The notes: generated by a model not told the origin, from the sequence alone. A stretch of 64,000 nt of DNA from Paenibacillus doosanensis (GCF_025060755.1 NZ_JANYUY010000034.1:24221-88220); one strand, 5' to 3'. Positions 34,854-45,257 are shown, counted from the stretch's first letter. Numbers and translations are program-made.

Positions 34854-36782
34854 ATGTCCGCCATAATTCGATCCGTATGGCTGCGTTACGCTGTATCGGC
34901 ACTTGTTATTTTTATGATGTTCGCCTCTTATCATATTCGGGTGGAGGGGGAGGCGACCAATCCTCGTTTTGTTATGATGCGGCTGGAAGATATCGGTCCC
35001 GGCGGGCAGTACGGCTCGATCGACAATCTTGGCAAGTTAAGAACCGTTTTGGAATATTTGCGCGACCGGCATATCGCTTATCATCTTGCGGTGATCCCGC
35101 GCTGGCTGGACTTTCCGCCTGACGGCAGCCGATACGACGTGTCGCTGGATCAGAAGGATAATCCTTATGCGGCAGCTTACGTGAAGCTGCTGAAGCAGGC
35201 GGTTCACGACGGGGCGGTGCTCGGTATGCACGGGTACACGCATCAGGTCGGGATGGTCCGGCGCGACGACGGTCATCATGAATCGGGAATCGGCAACGAA
35301 TTTGACGAACCGGGAGAGGCTTCGACCACATCGGCGGCGTTCGCCGAGCCGCGGCTTGCGGCAGGGCTCGACATCTTGCGCAATGCGGGCCTCAGGCCGA
35401 TGTTCTGGGAGTCGCCCCACTACCGTTCGACGCCGGAGCAGGATGAATTGTTCCGCTCGTTCTTCGGATTGAATTATCAGGCGGATGTTCAGGCCAACCG
35501 CAACGCTTCGGCGGCCCAATATATGAACACGCGCAACCTGAGATACGGGGAAGCGAGCCTGGGCTCGGTCTACGTTCCGACGCCGTTCGACTATATTCCT
35601 TACAATAAAGACGAGAAAATGATTACGGACCGGCTCGGCAAGACGAATAATGTTAACTCGTTCTTTTATCACCCGTTTCTGGAGTTCAAATATTTGCTGC
35701 CCGTAACGGATGAGAACGGGGAGCAGGTCATTCGCGACGGTCTGCCGGAATACCGGTATCCGGATCAGGACCGCAGCATTTTGCAAAAGCTGATTGCGTC
35801 GATTCGGGCGAAGCATTATTTGTTCTACACGATCGAGGATTACGTTCCGTTTACGCCTTCGCAGAGCATCCGGTGGAACGCGCCGGATAGCGCTCAGCCG
35901 GCAATGGGCGGGCAAGGAAGACCGATGTTTGCCGATGTGACGGGCGACGGGCAGGAAGATATGATTGCATGGGACCGCAAGAGCGGGCTCGTCACCGTAG
36001 CGGGCGGATCTTTCGCCGGGCTGCGCAACGAGCCGCAGGGAGCGCCGGCCGTCTGGGCGAACGTACCGTATACGAACGGTTCCGCCGCCGCGGTGAGCGG
36101 CGGCATCGGCGGGCAGCGGCCGAGCTTGTGGGTCGTGCAGCCGGCAGGCAGGCTGGAGAAGTACGTCTCCGACGGCCGCCGCTTCGTTCTGCAGAGCAGC
36201 TGGAAGACGGAGGCGCGCAGCTGGGCAAGTCTTCAGGCGTACCCGCAGGCCGACGGGGATATGGTGCTGGCGGGCTTGTCGTCGGATCGAATGCAACTGA
36301 ACGGCATCTGTATTACCAAAGGGGAAGCGAAGTCGCTTAAGCCGTATAAATTCAAGAGCGAATGGAAAACGGACATTCAGTCGCATATGCAGGAGGACGG
36401 CAGCCGGTACGTCTTCTTATCCAGGCCGGATACGGTCAGCGGTATCGTGCTGTCGCCGGATAAAGCGGCATGGGAGTGGAAGGCGGAAAGAATTCATTTG
36501 AACGTCCCGTACGAGGACGGGGAAATCCGGCTCGGAGATTTTAACGGGGACGGCAAGGAAGACGTGCTTCGCTACAATCCGGAAACGTCCCGCTATACCG
36601 TATATTTGCGCAAGGGAGACAATGAATATCAGCTGTTGTCCACGTTCGGACCGTGGGGCAAGCCCGGCTCCCGCCTGATCATTACCGATTTTGACGGCAA
36701 CGGCAAAGACGATCTCGGCTTGTTCGATCGTCAGGACGGTTATCTGGATACGGCTCTTTCGTTCGAAAGCTTGTCATTGTAA
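34854..36782 (+). CDS. DUF2334 surface protein with FG-GAP-like repeats
   Basis: A 642-residue exported protein. An N-terminal hydrophobic segment (YAVSALVIFMMFASYHI) is followed by a DUF2334 domain, related to polysaccharide deacetylases, at about residues 35-330 (RLEDIGPGG, LAVIPRWLDFP, LGMHGYTHQ). The C-terminal 270 residues form a propeller-like part with three calcium-type loops: DVTGDGQED, DFNGDGKED and DFDGNGKDD. Deacetylation or hydrolysis of a cell-surface glycan is an inference. The ribosome site AAGGGAG stands 14 bases from this ATG and fits better an ATG in another frame (34844), so the exact start, or a small frame error near 34860-34890, should be checked. Confidence 0.82.
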   Translation: MSAIIRSVWLRYAVSALVIFMMFASYHIRVEGEATNPRFVMMRLEDIGPGGQYGSIDNLGKLRTVLEYLRDRHIAYHLAVIPRWLDFPPDGSRYDVSLDQKDNPYAAAYVKLLKQAVHDGAVLGMHGYTHQVGMVRRDDGHHESGIGNEFDEPGEASTTSAAFAEPRLAAGLDILRNAGLRPMFWESPHYRSTPEQDELFRSFFGLNYQADVQANRNASAAQYMNTRNLRYGEASLGSVYVPTPFDYIPYNKDEKMITDRLGKTNNVNSFFYHPFLEFKYLLPVTDENGEQVIRDGLPEYRYPDQDRSILQKLIASIRAKHYLFYTIEDYVPFTPSQSIRWNAPDSAQPAMGGQGRPMFADVTGDGQEDMIAWDRKSGLVTVAGGSFAGLRNEPQGAPAVWANVPYTNGSAAAVSGGIGGQRPSLWVVQPAGRLEKYVSDGRRFVLQSSWKTEARSWASLQAYPQADGDMVLAGLSSDRMQLNGICITKGEAKSLKPYKFKSEWKTDIQSHMQEDGSRYVFLSRPDTVSGIVLSPDKAAWEWKAERIHLNVPYEDGEIRLGDFNGDGKEDVLRYNPETSRYTVYLRKGDNEYQLLSTFGPWGKPGSRLIITDFDGNGKDDLGLFDRQDGYLDTALSFESLSL

Positions 36783-36926
36783 CGGGTTCATTTTTTACGG
36801 CACTTATTTCATTCATTTTTTCGATTTTCAGGGGATTCGGCGCATGGCGCCGGGTCCTTTCTTTCTTCTATGTACGGAAAGTTTCGAGCGGGTCCCGAAG
36901 AGATGCCGGTTTTCCATATAAAACGC

Positions 36927-36956
36927 TTGACCGGCGAACGTCCGCTCGTCTATTCT
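36927..36956 (+). promoter_or_regulatory. Probable promoter of the response regulator gene
   Basis: TTGACC and TATTCT are separated by 18 bases, about 50 bases before the GTG start. Confidence 0.55.
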
Positions 36957-37004
36957 GAAATGGATAAGAAGGATTGTTAATCTACCTTGGTGGTGTGAGT
37001 ATTC

Positions 37005-37703
37005 GTGGCAGAACAAACGATATTAGTCGTCGAGGATGACGAAGAAATTCGGGATATTATCCGCGTTTATTTGGAAGCGCATCAATTTCGCGTGATCGGG
37101 GCCGGGCGCGGCGATGAGGCAGTCCGTTTAGTCGAGACGATGCAGCCCGACCTGCTTATACTGGACGTGCTGCTGCCGGGAAAAGACGGGTTTGAAGTAT
37201 GCAAGGAAGTAAGGGCAATGTCTTCGGCTCCGATCTTGTTTTTGAGCTGCAAGAAGGATGAGCAGGATAAAATTACGGGTCTTGAGCTTGGAGGAGACGA
37301 CTATATCACGAAACCGTTCAGTCCTAACGAACTTATCGCCCGCGTCAAGGCCAACTTGAGGCGTCCGCATCTTAGCGGGGAGGCTCCTAACCGAATGCGG
37401 TTCGGCGCCGTCGAGCTGGACCCGGCCAGCCGCAGCGTGACCGTAAACCGGTCGGAGGTCACTTTGTCGAGAAAGGAATTCGATTTGCTGTATTATTTGG
37501 CCCGGCATCCCGGCCGCACGGTGACGCATGAGGAGCTGTTCCGCGAAATATGGGATCAGGAGATGATTAACGATACGCGCACGATTATCGTGCATGTCAG
37601 CAATTTGCGCAAAAAAATCGAGACCGATCCCGCCAACCCGAAGCATATTATTAATGTACACGGAGTCGGGTACAAGTTTATTTTGCCGCTTCAGAAGGTT
37701 TAA
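37005..37703 (+). CDS. OmpR/PhoB-family response regulator (orphan)
   Basis: A 232-residue regulator with a receiver (VVEDDEE, Asp54 in LLILDVLLPGKDG, Lys in YITKPFSP) and a winged-helix domain (LSRKEFDLLYYLARHPGR, TIIVHVSNLRKKIE). The start is GTG with only a weak GGTGTGAG upstream. No kinase gene is beside it. The oxidoreductase-cupin gene begins 22 bases downstream, so the two may be co-transcribed and the fusion protein could be controlled with the regulator. Confidence 0.9.
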   Translation: MAEQTILVVEDDEEIRDIIRVYLEAHQFRVIGAGRGDEAVRLVETMQPDLLILDVLLPGKDGFEVCKEVRAMSSAPILFLSCKKDEQDKITGLELGGDDYITKPFSPNELIARVKANLRRPHLSGEAPNRMRFGAVELDPASRSVTVNRSEVTLSRKEFDLLYYLARHPGRTVTHEELFREIWDQEMINDTRTIIVHVSNLRKKIETDPANPKHIINVHGVGYKFILPLQKV

Positions 37704-37724
37704 AACGATAAGGGAGGGAATGTA

Positions 37725-39023
37725 ATGAAAGCGCTATTAGTAGGCGTCGGCGGCTTCGGCTCCAGCTGGTACCGGAGAATTCGCAGTCAGCACGGCGATG
37801 TGACGCTCGCCGTCGCCGACAGCGACGAGAGCAAGCGAAGCCAGATCGAAGGGGACGGCATCCCTTTCTATACGTCGTTGACGGAGGCGATCGAGCAGGA
37901 GCGCCCGGATGTGCTGCTGAACGTAACTCCAAGACAAGCGCACAAGGCGATTAACGATATTGCGTTCGGCTACAAGCTGCCGGTGTTCAGCGAAAAACCG
38001 ATCGCCGCCAATTACGAGGACGCCAAGGCGATGGTGGAGCGGGCGGCGGCCGAAGGCGTTCCCTACATGATTGCCGAAAATTACCGCCGCTTTCCGTTCG
38101 TAAGGAAGCTGAAGCGGCTGCTGGACGAAGGAAGCATCGGCGCCGTTCTGACGATCGACGGAGAGTTTTACCGCGATACGGACAACAGACCGATGCAGGA
38201 TAAGCTGGATGTGCTCGAAGAACTGGTCGTGCATCATTTTGATCTGGTGCGCTACTTGACCGGACGGGAAGTAGGTAAAGTGTTCGCTACCTACCGGCAT
38301 CAGCTCCACATCGTGATGGACATGCAGGCGGCCATTACGGCCACCTTTACCTGCTCGACACGTTCCAAAGGCAAGCAGACGGACTGGGCGGGCAATTGGC
38401 GGATCGAAGGGACGGAAGGGTGTCTGGAGCTGATCGATAATGTCGTTTACTTGACCAAAGGCGGGGAGACGACGAGATTCGACGACTTTAGCGATATCGA
38501 CTCGCCGAGCGCTTTTGCGGAATTTTTGCAATCGCTGGAAGAAAACAGGGAGGCGGAGACCAGCGCCCGCGATTATTTGAAAAATCAGGCGCTGGCCCAC
38601 TATACGCGGGAATCGATCCGGCAAAGTCAAATGGTCGACACGTCGTCGAGCTGGGGCTACGGTCCGATGATCGTCCGCAATTACTTGGAGGCGGAGTTCG
38701 GCGAGCCCGGCGTCAGCCATCACGGGAAGGGATTGACCTACGGCAAGCGGCTGTTCTCCAAGGAGGATTTCGATACGCCGATCCAGTTTATGGGATACAG
38801 CGAGCTGCCGCCCGGAACGTCCATCGGCTACCACGGCCATCGCGAGGACGAGGAAGTGTACATCATTCTCGAAGGCACGGGCGTCATGACGGTCAACGGG
38901 GAAGAGCGGCAGGTTAAAGCCGGGGATATTGTGCTGAACAAGCCGTGGTGGAAGCATGGGTTGGAAAATAACGGAGATCGTCCGCTACGGGCCATTATAT
39001 TTGAAGTGATGAAGAAAAGCTGA
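37725..39023 (+). CDS. Gfo/Idh/MocA oxidoreductase fused to a C-terminal cupin
   Basis: A 432-residue fusion. The NAD(P)-binding Rossmann domain starts at once (LLVGVGGFGSSWYRR) and holds the catalytic-lysine motif FSEKPIAANYEDA near residue 88. The dehydrogenase C-terminal domain continues to about residue 310. From about 345 a cupin follows with His370, His372 and a Glu (YHGHREDEEVYIILEG) and a second-motif His411, so metal binding is retained. Such oxidoreductases act on sugars or cyclitols. The cupin may bind the same sugar or isomerise it. AGGGAGG precedes the ATG. Confidence 0.87.
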   Translation: MKALLVGVGGFGSSWYRRIRSQHGDVTLAVADSDESKRSQIEGDGIPFYTSLTEAIEQERPDVLLNVTPRQAHKAINDIAFGYKLPVFSEKPIAANYEDAKAMVERAAAEGVPYMIAENYRRFPFVRKLKRLLDEGSIGAVLTIDGEFYRDTDNRPMQDKLDVLEELVVHHFDLVRYLTGREVGKVFATYRHQLHIVMDMQAAITATFTCSTRSKGKQTDWAGNWRIEGTEGCLELIDNVVYLTKGGETTRFDDFSDIDSPSAFAEFLQSLEENREAETSARDYLKNQALAHYTRESIRQSQMVDTSSSWGYGPMIVRNYLEAEFGEPGVSHHGKGLTYGKRLFSKEDFDTPIQFMGYSELPPGTSIGYHGHREDEEVYIILEGTGVMTVNGEERQVKAGDIVLNKPWWKHGLENNGDRPLRAIIFEVMKKS

Positions 39024-39053
39024 GAAGCGGGGCCGAGCCCTGCGATTCCCTCA

Positions 39054-39093
39054 TAAAAACAAGCGGCTGCTCCTTCCGAAGGACAGCCGCTTG
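39054..39093. terminator. Bidirectional terminator
   Basis: caagcggctg and cagccgcttg pair, with an inner tcctt/aagga stem. On the minus strand TTTTT follows, serving glsA; on the plus side only TTT after a few bases. Confidence 0.8.
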
Positions 39094-39125
39094 CTCGTTT
39101 CGGGCGCCGCTTCCTGCGTCCCGTA

Positions 39126-40064
39126 TTAGAAGATGCTCCAATCGAATTCCGCCGACAGCGTCTGCAGCAGATGCACCCCGGCGGTGCTGTTGCCTTTGGC
39201 GTTCAGCGCCGGTCCGACGACGCCGATCCCGTATCGCCCGGGCACCAGCGCCAGAATGCCGCCGGAGACGCCGCTCTTTGCCGGCAGGCCGACCCGGATG
39301 GCGAAGGCGCCGGACTCGTTGTACATGCCGCAGGTGATCATGAACGATTTGGCGATCCGCACATATCGGCGCGGCACCAGCTCGCGGCCGGTCGCCGGAT
39401 CGGTGCCGTCGCAAGCGAGCACCAATGCCATTCGCGCCAGCTGCCGGCAGTTCGCTTCGATCGAGCAGTGCTTGAAGTACACCTCAAGCACTTCTTCGAC
39501 GTCCGCGTCCAGCACGCGGTTCGCCTTCAGGAAGTAGGCGAGCGAGCGGTTGCGGTGCGCGGTTTGCGTCTCGGAGCGGTACACGTCCTCGTTGCAGGCC
39601 AGCGACGGGTCGCCGGCCAGCTCGCGGAAGAAGGCGAGAATCCGCTCCGTCTTCTCGGCCGGAGTCGCGCCGTGAATGAGCGAGGAAATCGCAATCGCCC
39701 CGGCGTTGATGAGCGGGTTGAAGGGGATGCCCGGATCGACCAGCTCCAGCTTCAGCATCGAGTTGAAGTTATCGCCGGTCGGCTCCATGCCGACCTTGGC
39801 GAACACGCCGTCTTCTCCGTTATCCATGAGCGCGAGCAGCAGCGTAAATACTTTGGAAATGCTCTGCAGCGTGAACGGCAAATCGGCCTCGCCCGCACGG
39901 GCAACGCCGGAAGCGCCGTCCATAATCGTAATTCCAAGCGCATCCGCCGGGGCGTGGGCGAGCTCGGGGATATACGCCGCCACGCTTCCTTGAGCCGTAT
40001 ACGCGCGGCTTGCTTCCAGCCAGCGCGGCAAACCTTCAAGCAGTTGATTCCATTCCGTCTTCAT
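39126..40064 (-). CDS. glsA: Glutaminase
   Basis: The 312-residue enzyme hydrolyses glutamine to glutamate and ammonia. It has the beta-lactamase-like SxxK active site in TLQSISKVFTL, the NPLINAGAI segment and the C-terminal LPAKSGVSGGILALVPGRYG, all typical of GlsA. GGGAGG precedes ATG 40064. Together with glnA at the window start it gives the cell both directions of the glutamine-glutamate step. No GlnR box was found next to it. Confidence 0.95.
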   Translation of the reverse strand: MKTEWNQLLEGLPRWLEASRAYTAQGSVAAYIPELAHAPADALGITIMDGASGVARAGEADLPFTLQSISKVFTLLLALMDNGEDGVFAKVGMEPTGDNFNSMLKLELVDPGIPFNPLINAGAIAISSLIHGATPAEKTERILAFFRELAGDPSLACNEDVYRSETQTAHRNRSLAYFLKANRVLDADVEEVLEVYFKHCSIEANCRQLARMALVLACDGTDPATGRELVPRRYVRIAKSFMITCGMYNESGAFAIRVGLPAKSGVSGGILALVPGRYGIGVVGPALNAKGNSTAGVHLLQTLSAEFDWSIF

Positions 40065-40195
40065 AACGATGGCCTCCCTCTAAGACTCATGCCGTATACT
40101 TTAATTAGTATGGCCTCGATTTCCTCTATTTTTCGACAGGGAGACCGCTCTTTCCTTTCAATTTGACGAATTTGTAACAATTCTCTGTAAAGTCA

Positions 40196-40224
40196 TTGGA
40201 ATAAGTAGGATTTAGCGATATAAT
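40196..40224 (+). promoter_or_regulatory. Sigma-A promoter of ppaC
   Basis: TTGGAA and TATAAT are separated by 17 bases, about 65 bases before the start codon. Confidence 0.75.
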
Positions 40225-40292
40225 CTAGAATACAGATATCGTTCTGTGATATACTTTTGCTTAGCCAAAAAATATGATTAAGGAGTACGATG

Positions 40293-41222
40293 ATGGAAAA
40301 AACACTTATTTTCGGTCACAAAAACCCGGACACCGATTCGATTAGCTCCGCGCTCGTTTATGCGGATTTGAAAACCAAATTGGGAGCTAACGTAGAGGCC
40401 GTTCGTCTTGGCAGCGTCAGCAGCGAAACGCAATTCGTGCTGGACCATTTCAAAGTCAACGCGCCGCGCCTTGTTGAAACCGTAGCGAACGAAGTGAACC
40501 AAGTCATTCTCGTCGACCACAACGAGCGTCAACAAAGCGCCGGCGATATCGATAAAGTACGTGTAGCTGAAGTTATCGACCATCACCGGATCGCCAACTT
40601 CGAAACGAGCGGACCGTTGTACTACCGTGCCGAGCCTGTAGGCTGCACGACGACGATTTTGAACAAATTGTACAAAGAAAACGGCGTAGCCGTTGAAAAG
40701 GAAATCGCAGGTCTTATGCTTTCCGCCATCATCTCCGATACATTGCTGTTGAAATCCCCGACTTGCACGGAGCAGGACGTAGCCGCCGCGCGCGAGCTTG
40801 CCGCAATCGCCGGCGTAGAGCTGGAAACGTACGGTCTGTCCATGCTGAAGGCGGGAGCCGATTTAAGCGACAAGACGATTCCGCAATTGATCTCCCTCGA
40901 CTCCAAAGAGTTCCAAATGGGCGCAAGCAAAGTGGAAATCGCGCAAGTGAACGCGGTGGACGTGAACGACGTATTGTCCCGCCAAGCGGAGCTGGAAGCG
41001 GCATTGTCCGGAATTATCGCCGATAAGGGCTTGGATCTGTTCCTGTTCGTCGTAACCGACATCTTGAACAACGATTCCATCGGTATCGCCTTGGGCGGCA
41101 AAGCGAGCGCGGTGGAGCAAGCCTACAATGTGACGCTGGAGAGCAACAAAGCGGTATTGAAGGGCGTCGTATCCCGCAAATCGCAGATCGTACCGGTATT
41201 GACCGACATCTTGAGCAAGTAA
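40293..41222 (+). CDS. ppaC: Manganese-dependent inorganic pyrophosphatase
   Basis: A 309-residue family II (DHH) pyrophosphatase that hydrolyses PPi. Metal ligands are visible in [22 protein letters not shown] and the DHH motif [10 protein letters not shown]. The C-terminal DHHA2 domain contains the SRKSQIVP segment that grips substrate. AAGGAG stands before two adjacent ATGs; the second gives the better spacing. It has a consensus promoter and codon use typical of a highly expressed gene. Confidence 0.95.
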   Translation: MEKTLIFGHKNPDTDSISSALVYADLKTKLGANVEAVRLGSVSSETQFVLDHFKVNAPRLVETVANEVNQVILVDHNERQQSAGDIDKVRVAEVIDHHRIANFETSGPLYYRAEPVGCTTTILNKLYKENGVAVEKEIAGLMLSAIISDTLLLKSPTCTEQDVAAARELAAIAGVELETYGLSMLKAGADLSDKTIPQLISLDSKEFQMGASKVEIAQVNAVDVNDVLSRQAELEAALSGIIADKGLDLFLFVVTDILNNDSIGIALGGKASAVEQAYNVTLESNKAVLKGVVSRKSQIVPVLTDILSK

Positions 41223-41241
41223 TCATAAAGGCATTGAAGCA

Positions 41242-41277
41242 GGCTGTCCTCCCTTCGGCGGAGGACGGCCCTTTTTT
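41242..41277 (+). terminator. Rho-independent terminator of ppaC
   Basis: ggctgtcctcc and ggaggacggcc pair (one G-T) around a short loop and are followed by CTTTTTT. Confidence 0.88.
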
Positions 41278-41339
41278 CGTTCATTGGGCTGATAGGAATG
41301 AAAAACCGAAGGCACCCGGCCTCCGGCTTCGTAACTGCG

Positions 41340-42767
41340 TTATAAAAACTTCCGGTTATGCTTCTTGCCGTCATACGAGAACAGCACCTGCTTGGATTCG
41401 ACCATCGTCTCCAGATGGACGGGTTTGCCCCACAGCCTGTGGATGTAAGGAAGCGTCCGCTCCACATATTTTAGATCGAGCTCAACGCCCTCATAAGAGT
41501 GCTTCAAGTACAGCTCGCCGTTTTTCTCGTAATCGCCGTCTTCGACCACGATATAAGGGAAGCCGCCGTTGACGCGGGAATAGACGAGCTGGTCGCGGAT
41601 ATTCGCCCAGGTTTTGTCGGTAATTTTCCATTCGGGTCCTTTTTTCTCGAAAACGTACAGGTCCAAGTCGTCCACGAGCTGCTTGGTTAAATAGTTACGG
41701 ATGAAGGACAGGTCGGAATCGTATTCCCGCACGTCGAATATTTTGCGCCGTCCTTGACCCGGTTCGCGGCCGTACCGCTCGCGTTCCTCTTCGGTCGGCT
41801 TATCCCACCGCTTTTCGATATCTTCGAATATTTTGAGGCCCAAATAATACGGATTGAGGCTGTGTCTCGACGGGACGACGACAGAGGAATTCAGCTTGGC
41901 GAATTCGATCGTTTCCTCCTCGGTCAGCTCCATTTCGCGGAGGATGCGCTGATGCCAATACGAAGCCCAGCCTTCGTTCATAATCTTCGTTTCGAGCTGC
42001 GGCCAGAAGTACAGCATTTCGTCGCGCAGCATCGTCATGACGTCGCGCTGCCAATCGGTGAGATAGGGCGCGTGCTCTTCAATGAACAGCACCAGGTCTT
42101 TCTCCGGCTTGGGAGGGAATTTGCGCGGCTCCTCCTTGACGGTTTTCCCCGCGCCCCGATCGTCCAAATCCCATAAATCCTCATAGCCGAGCCGCCGTTC
42201 TCTCGGTTCCTCTTCCTTGAGCGATTTTTCGTTATTTCTTCCGTATCGGGAAGCCGAGTAAGGGGTGGAGATCAGCGGATCGACATGCTCTTGAATGGCC
42301 AGCACCGCATCGATGAATTTCTCGACCTCGTCGGCTCCGTACAAAATTTCATACTGCCTGACGCGCTCCGCCGTAGCGGACATGCTCTCGACCATATTGC
42401 GGTTCGTTTTGGAGAAGCGGGCGTTGTTTTTGAAAAAATCGCAGTGAGCGAGCACATGGGCGACGATAAGCTTGTTCTGAATCAGCGAATTGCCGTCCAG
42501 CAGGAAAGCGTAGCACGGGTCGGAGTTAATGACCAGCTCGTAAATTTTGCTCAGCCCGAAATCGTATTGCATTTTCATCTTATGAAACGTTTTCCCGAAG
42601 CTCCAATGGCTGAAGCGAGTAGGCATGCCGTAAGCGCCGAACGTGTAGATGATGTCGGCCGGGCAGATTTCGTAGCGCATCGGATAATAGTCGAGCCCGA
42701 AGCCGGTGGCGATCTCGGATATTTCCGCAATGGCGTATTCGAGCTGCTTGATATATTCGGCGTTCAT
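41340..42767 (-). CDS. spoVR: SpoVR family protein
   Basis: A 475-residue homologue of B. subtilis SpoVR, a cytoplasmic protein involved in spore cortex formation whose biochemical role is unknown. Family stretches include [32 protein letters not shown] and a long conserved middle. Its ATG overlaps the TGA of yhbH as ATGA, so the two are translated together. The PrkA protein encoded at 28081-29976 normally works with this pair. Confidence 0.94.
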   Translation of the reverse strand: MNAEYIKQLEYAIAEISEIATGFGLDYYPMRYEICPADIIYTFGAYGMPTRFSHWSFGKTFHKMKMQYDFGLSKIYELVINSDPCYAFLLDGNSLIQNKLIVAHVLAHCDFFKNNARFSKTNRNMVESMSATAERVRQYEILYGADEVEKFIDAVLAIQEHVDPLISTPYSASRYGRNNEKSLKEEEPRERRLGYEDLWDLDDRGAGKTVKEEPRKFPPKPEKDLVLFIEEHAPYLTDWQRDVMTMLRDEMLYFWPQLETKIMNEGWASYWHQRILREMELTEEETIEFAKLNSSVVVPSRHSLNPYYLGLKIFEDIEKRWDKPTEEERERYGREPGQGRRKIFDVREYDSDLSFIRNYLTKQLVDDLDLYVFEKKGPEWKITDKTWANIRDQLVYSRVNGGFPYIVVEDGDYEKNGELYLKHSYEGVELDLKYVERTLPYIHRLWGKPVHLETMVESKQVLFSYDGKKHNRKFL

Positions 42768-43921
42768 CGAGCGATCCTCCCTTCGGATTTGGGGAAAAAG
42801 GTGCGCAGCGCTTTATACACTTCGCCCTTTTCGCGGATGACGTAATGCACGAATTTCGGATCGTGAATATTCCGGTAGGCGGACATCAGCGTGCTGCTCC
42901 GGTTGTATTGATTGACTTCGCCGTAGCCGAACAGGTTGGACCGCTTCACCAGCTCCTGGATGAGCTTGACGCAGCGCTCGTTGTCGGAGGTCAGATTGTC
43001 GCCGTCGGAGAAGTGGAACGGATAAATGTTATAGCGGGCCGGAGAAAAGCGCCGGTCGATCAATTCCAACGCCAGCTGATAAGCCGACGAGCAGATCGTG
43101 CCGCCGCTCTCGCCTTTGGTGAAAAATTCCTCCTCGGTTACTTCCTTGGCTTCCGTATGATGAGCGATAAATACGATTTCGACATGCTCGTATTTAGTCC
43201 GCAGAAACCGTGTCATCCAGAAGAAAAAGCTGCGGGCGATATATTTCTCGAACGAGCCCATCGACCCCGATGTATCCATCATGGCGATGATCAGGGCGTT
43301 GGATTGCGGGACGACGATTTCCTCCCACGTTTTGAAGCGCAGGTCGTCGGGGCTGATGCCGTGAATGCCGGGGATGCCGGCGCCTGCGTTGCGGCGGAGA
43401 TTTTCGAGTATCGTCCGCTTTTTATCGATATTGGACATAATTCCCTTTTTGCGAATATCATTGAAAATGATGTCCTTGGTCATCACATTGTCTTTTTCTT
43501 TTTGCTGCAGGTTAGGCAGCTCCAATTCCTCGAACAGCATCGTCTGAAGCTCTTCGAGCTGCACCTCGGCGTCGTAGTAGTCGTCGCCCGGCTGATCGCC
43601 GGCGCCTTCGCCTTTGCCCGGTCCTCCGGACGGAGTAGGGTCCACGCCCAGCACGTCGCCGACCTGGCTGTCGCCGTCGCCCTGGCCTACATGCTTGCTT
43701 TTATTGTAGTTATACCGAAAGCGGTATTCGTCCAGGCTGCGAATCGGTACTTTAATGATGTGTTTGCCGTCAGACATAACGATGCTTTCGTCCGTAACAA
43801 GGTCAGGCAGGTTCTGCTTAATCGCTTCTCGTACTTTTTGTTGATGGCGGGTTTGGTCCTGATAGCCTTTGCGATGTAAAGACCAATCCTCTCGGGAAAC
43901 GGTAAATAATGGTTCTGTCAT
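42764..43921 (-). CDS. yhbH: YhbH family sporulation protein (DUF444)
   Basis: A 385-residue DUF444 protein with a von Willebrand A-like fold; the metal-binding DxSxS motif appears as [13 protein letters not shown]. Start ATG 43921 follows AGGAGGTG; the open frame extends 32 codons further without a ribosome site. A low-complexity Gly/Asp-rich stretch lies near residues 80-115. In B. subtilis yhbH is sporulation-linked and neighbours prkA. It is first in a two-gene leftward operon with spoVR. Confidence 0.93.
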   Translation of the reverse strand: MTEPLFTVSREDWSLHRKGYQDQTRHQQKVREAIKQNLPDLVTDESIVMSDGKHIIKVPIRSLDEYRFRYNYNKSKHVGQGDGDSQVGDVLGVDPTPSGGPGKGEGAGDQPGDDYYDAEVQLEELQTMLFEELELPNLQQKEKDNVMTKDIIFNDIRKKGIMSNIDKKRTILENLRRNAGAGIPGIHGISPDDLRFKTWEEIVVPQSNALIIAMMDTSGSMGSFEKYIARSFFFWMTRFLRTKYEHVEIVFIAHHTEAKEVTEEEFFTKGESGGTICSSAYQLALELIDRRFSPARYNIYPFHFSDGDNLTSDNERCVKLIQELVKRSNLFGYGEVNQYNRSSTLMSAYRNIHDPKFVHYVIREKGEVYKALRTFFPKSEGRIAR

Positions 43922-44336
43922 GTCGGACACCTCCTGATTTGGGCTTTGGATCATGCATATAAAGAACGGATGTGACAAGACAAAAGGAAAAAAGTGCTTG
44001 TTACTAAATATATTCAAGTAGCAGGGGGATATGTGAGTAGGACAGGAGGCTATTTTTTGCGGGAGCCTATCTTAAGCTCTCCGTACGGCCTGCTATCGCC
44101 CCGAACGGCCGCTTCCCGGGGAAACGACAGTTTTTCTGCTTTTTTGCGTACAAATCAGCTATAATAATGTCTGAATTGACCATGACCGAACCTCCGGGTT
44201 CCCGTATGATTAGGTTGTGGGCCGTCATCGCGCTTACGCTTCTCCACTAAAAACATCGGCTTGCAGGATTGGCCGTCTATCGGTAAATGACCTTTCCAAA
44301 GGAGTTTCGAATTGTGATATGTAGGAGGTTTTCCTC
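43922..44336. other. Intergenic region between divergent yhbH and the sugar locus
   Basis: 415 bases with no supported gene. They must hold the yhbH promoter on the minus side. For the rightward AraC gene, TATAAT at 44160-44165 is a candidate -10, preceded at 44147-44156 by CGTACAAATC, a 10-mer that recurs at 48626-48635 before the first binding-protein gene. If that promoter is used, the leader is about 165 nt. Confidence 0.4.
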
Positions 44337-45230
44337 ATGGAGAAACAGTTGCACAGCAGCCAATTTATTAAAGAGCACTCGTTTCCGTTCTGGATCCGCC
44401 GTTTTTTTCACGACCATGAGCATGTGCCTTTGCTGCACGGCCACGATTTCGTGGAGCTGGTCTATGTGGTCCGGGGAGAGGCGCAGCATGTGTTCGAAGG
44501 GCATTATTACGACATCCGCTCGGGCGACGTATTTATTATTAATCCCGGCGAAGTGCACACCTACAGCATTAATCCCGGCAAGGAAATCGAGATTATCAAC
44601 TGCCTGTTTATGCCCGATCTGATTCAGGGCAATTGGCTGCTGGACCTCGGCATTTCCCAGTCGATGGATTATTTTTACGTTCATCCGTTTTTAGATAAAA
44701 GAGAGCGGTTTCATCGCTGCCTGAATTTGAACGGGCAGGATGCGACGCGCTCGCTGTTCCTGCTGGAGACCATCATTCACGAATTCGATAACCGCCAGCC
44801 CGGCTTCGAAACGTTAATCCGGCTGCAGATGGTGGAGCTGCTTATTCTGCTGTCCCGCGCCTACCGGCAGGCGGAAGGGCAAAACGGCAGAGAATCCGTG
44901 CGCAATAGCGCCAAACAGCTGCTCGTTCGCCGCATCTGCGGCTATTTGGAGCGGTATTACGATAAGAAAGTATCCATCCCGGTTTTGTGCGAGCTGTTTA
45001 ATATCAGTTCGAGGCAGCTGAACCGGATTTTCAAGGAATCGCTGGGCATGACCGTCGTGGACATGATTCACCGGATACGGATCGAGCGCGCGAAGCATCT
45101 GCTGCTGGAAACCGACGAGAAGGTCATCACCATCGCGGGGCGCGTCGGCTACGAGGACCCGGCTTTTTTCAGCCGGCTGTTTCATCGCGAGGTCGGCTGC
45201 TCGCCGGGCAAATACCGCGAATCCTCTTGA
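44337..45230 (+). CDS. AraC-family regulator with cupin-type sensor domain
   Basis: A 297-residue regulator. The N-terminal half is an AraC-type cupin (HGHDFVELVYVVRGEAQHVF, then INPGEVHTYSI) that would bind a small sugar-like ligand. The C-terminal AraC DNA-binding domain has VSIPVLCELFNISSRQLNRI and GYEDPAFFSRLFHREVGCSP. AGGAGG precedes ATG 44337. It opens the 20-kb rightward locus and lies 27 bases before the kinase gene, so the locus has both an intracellular and an extracellular sensor. Confidence 0.92.
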   Translation: MEKQLHSSQFIKEHSFPFWIRRFFHDHEHVPLLHGHDFVELVYVVRGEAQHVFEGHYYDIRSGDVFIINPGEVHTYSINPGKEIEIINCLFMPDLIQGNWLLDLGISQSMDYFYVHPFLDKRERFHRCLNLNGQDATRSLFLLETIIHEFDNRQPGFETLIRLQMVELLILLSRAYRQAEGQNGRESVRNSAKQLLVRRICGYLERYYDKKVSIPVLCELFNISSRQLNRIFKESLGMTVVDMIHRIRIERAKHLLLETDEKVITIAGRVGYEDPAFFSRLFHREVGCSPGKYRESS

Positions 45231-45257
45231 CTTCCGCTGGGCGAAGGAGGGGGCAGC

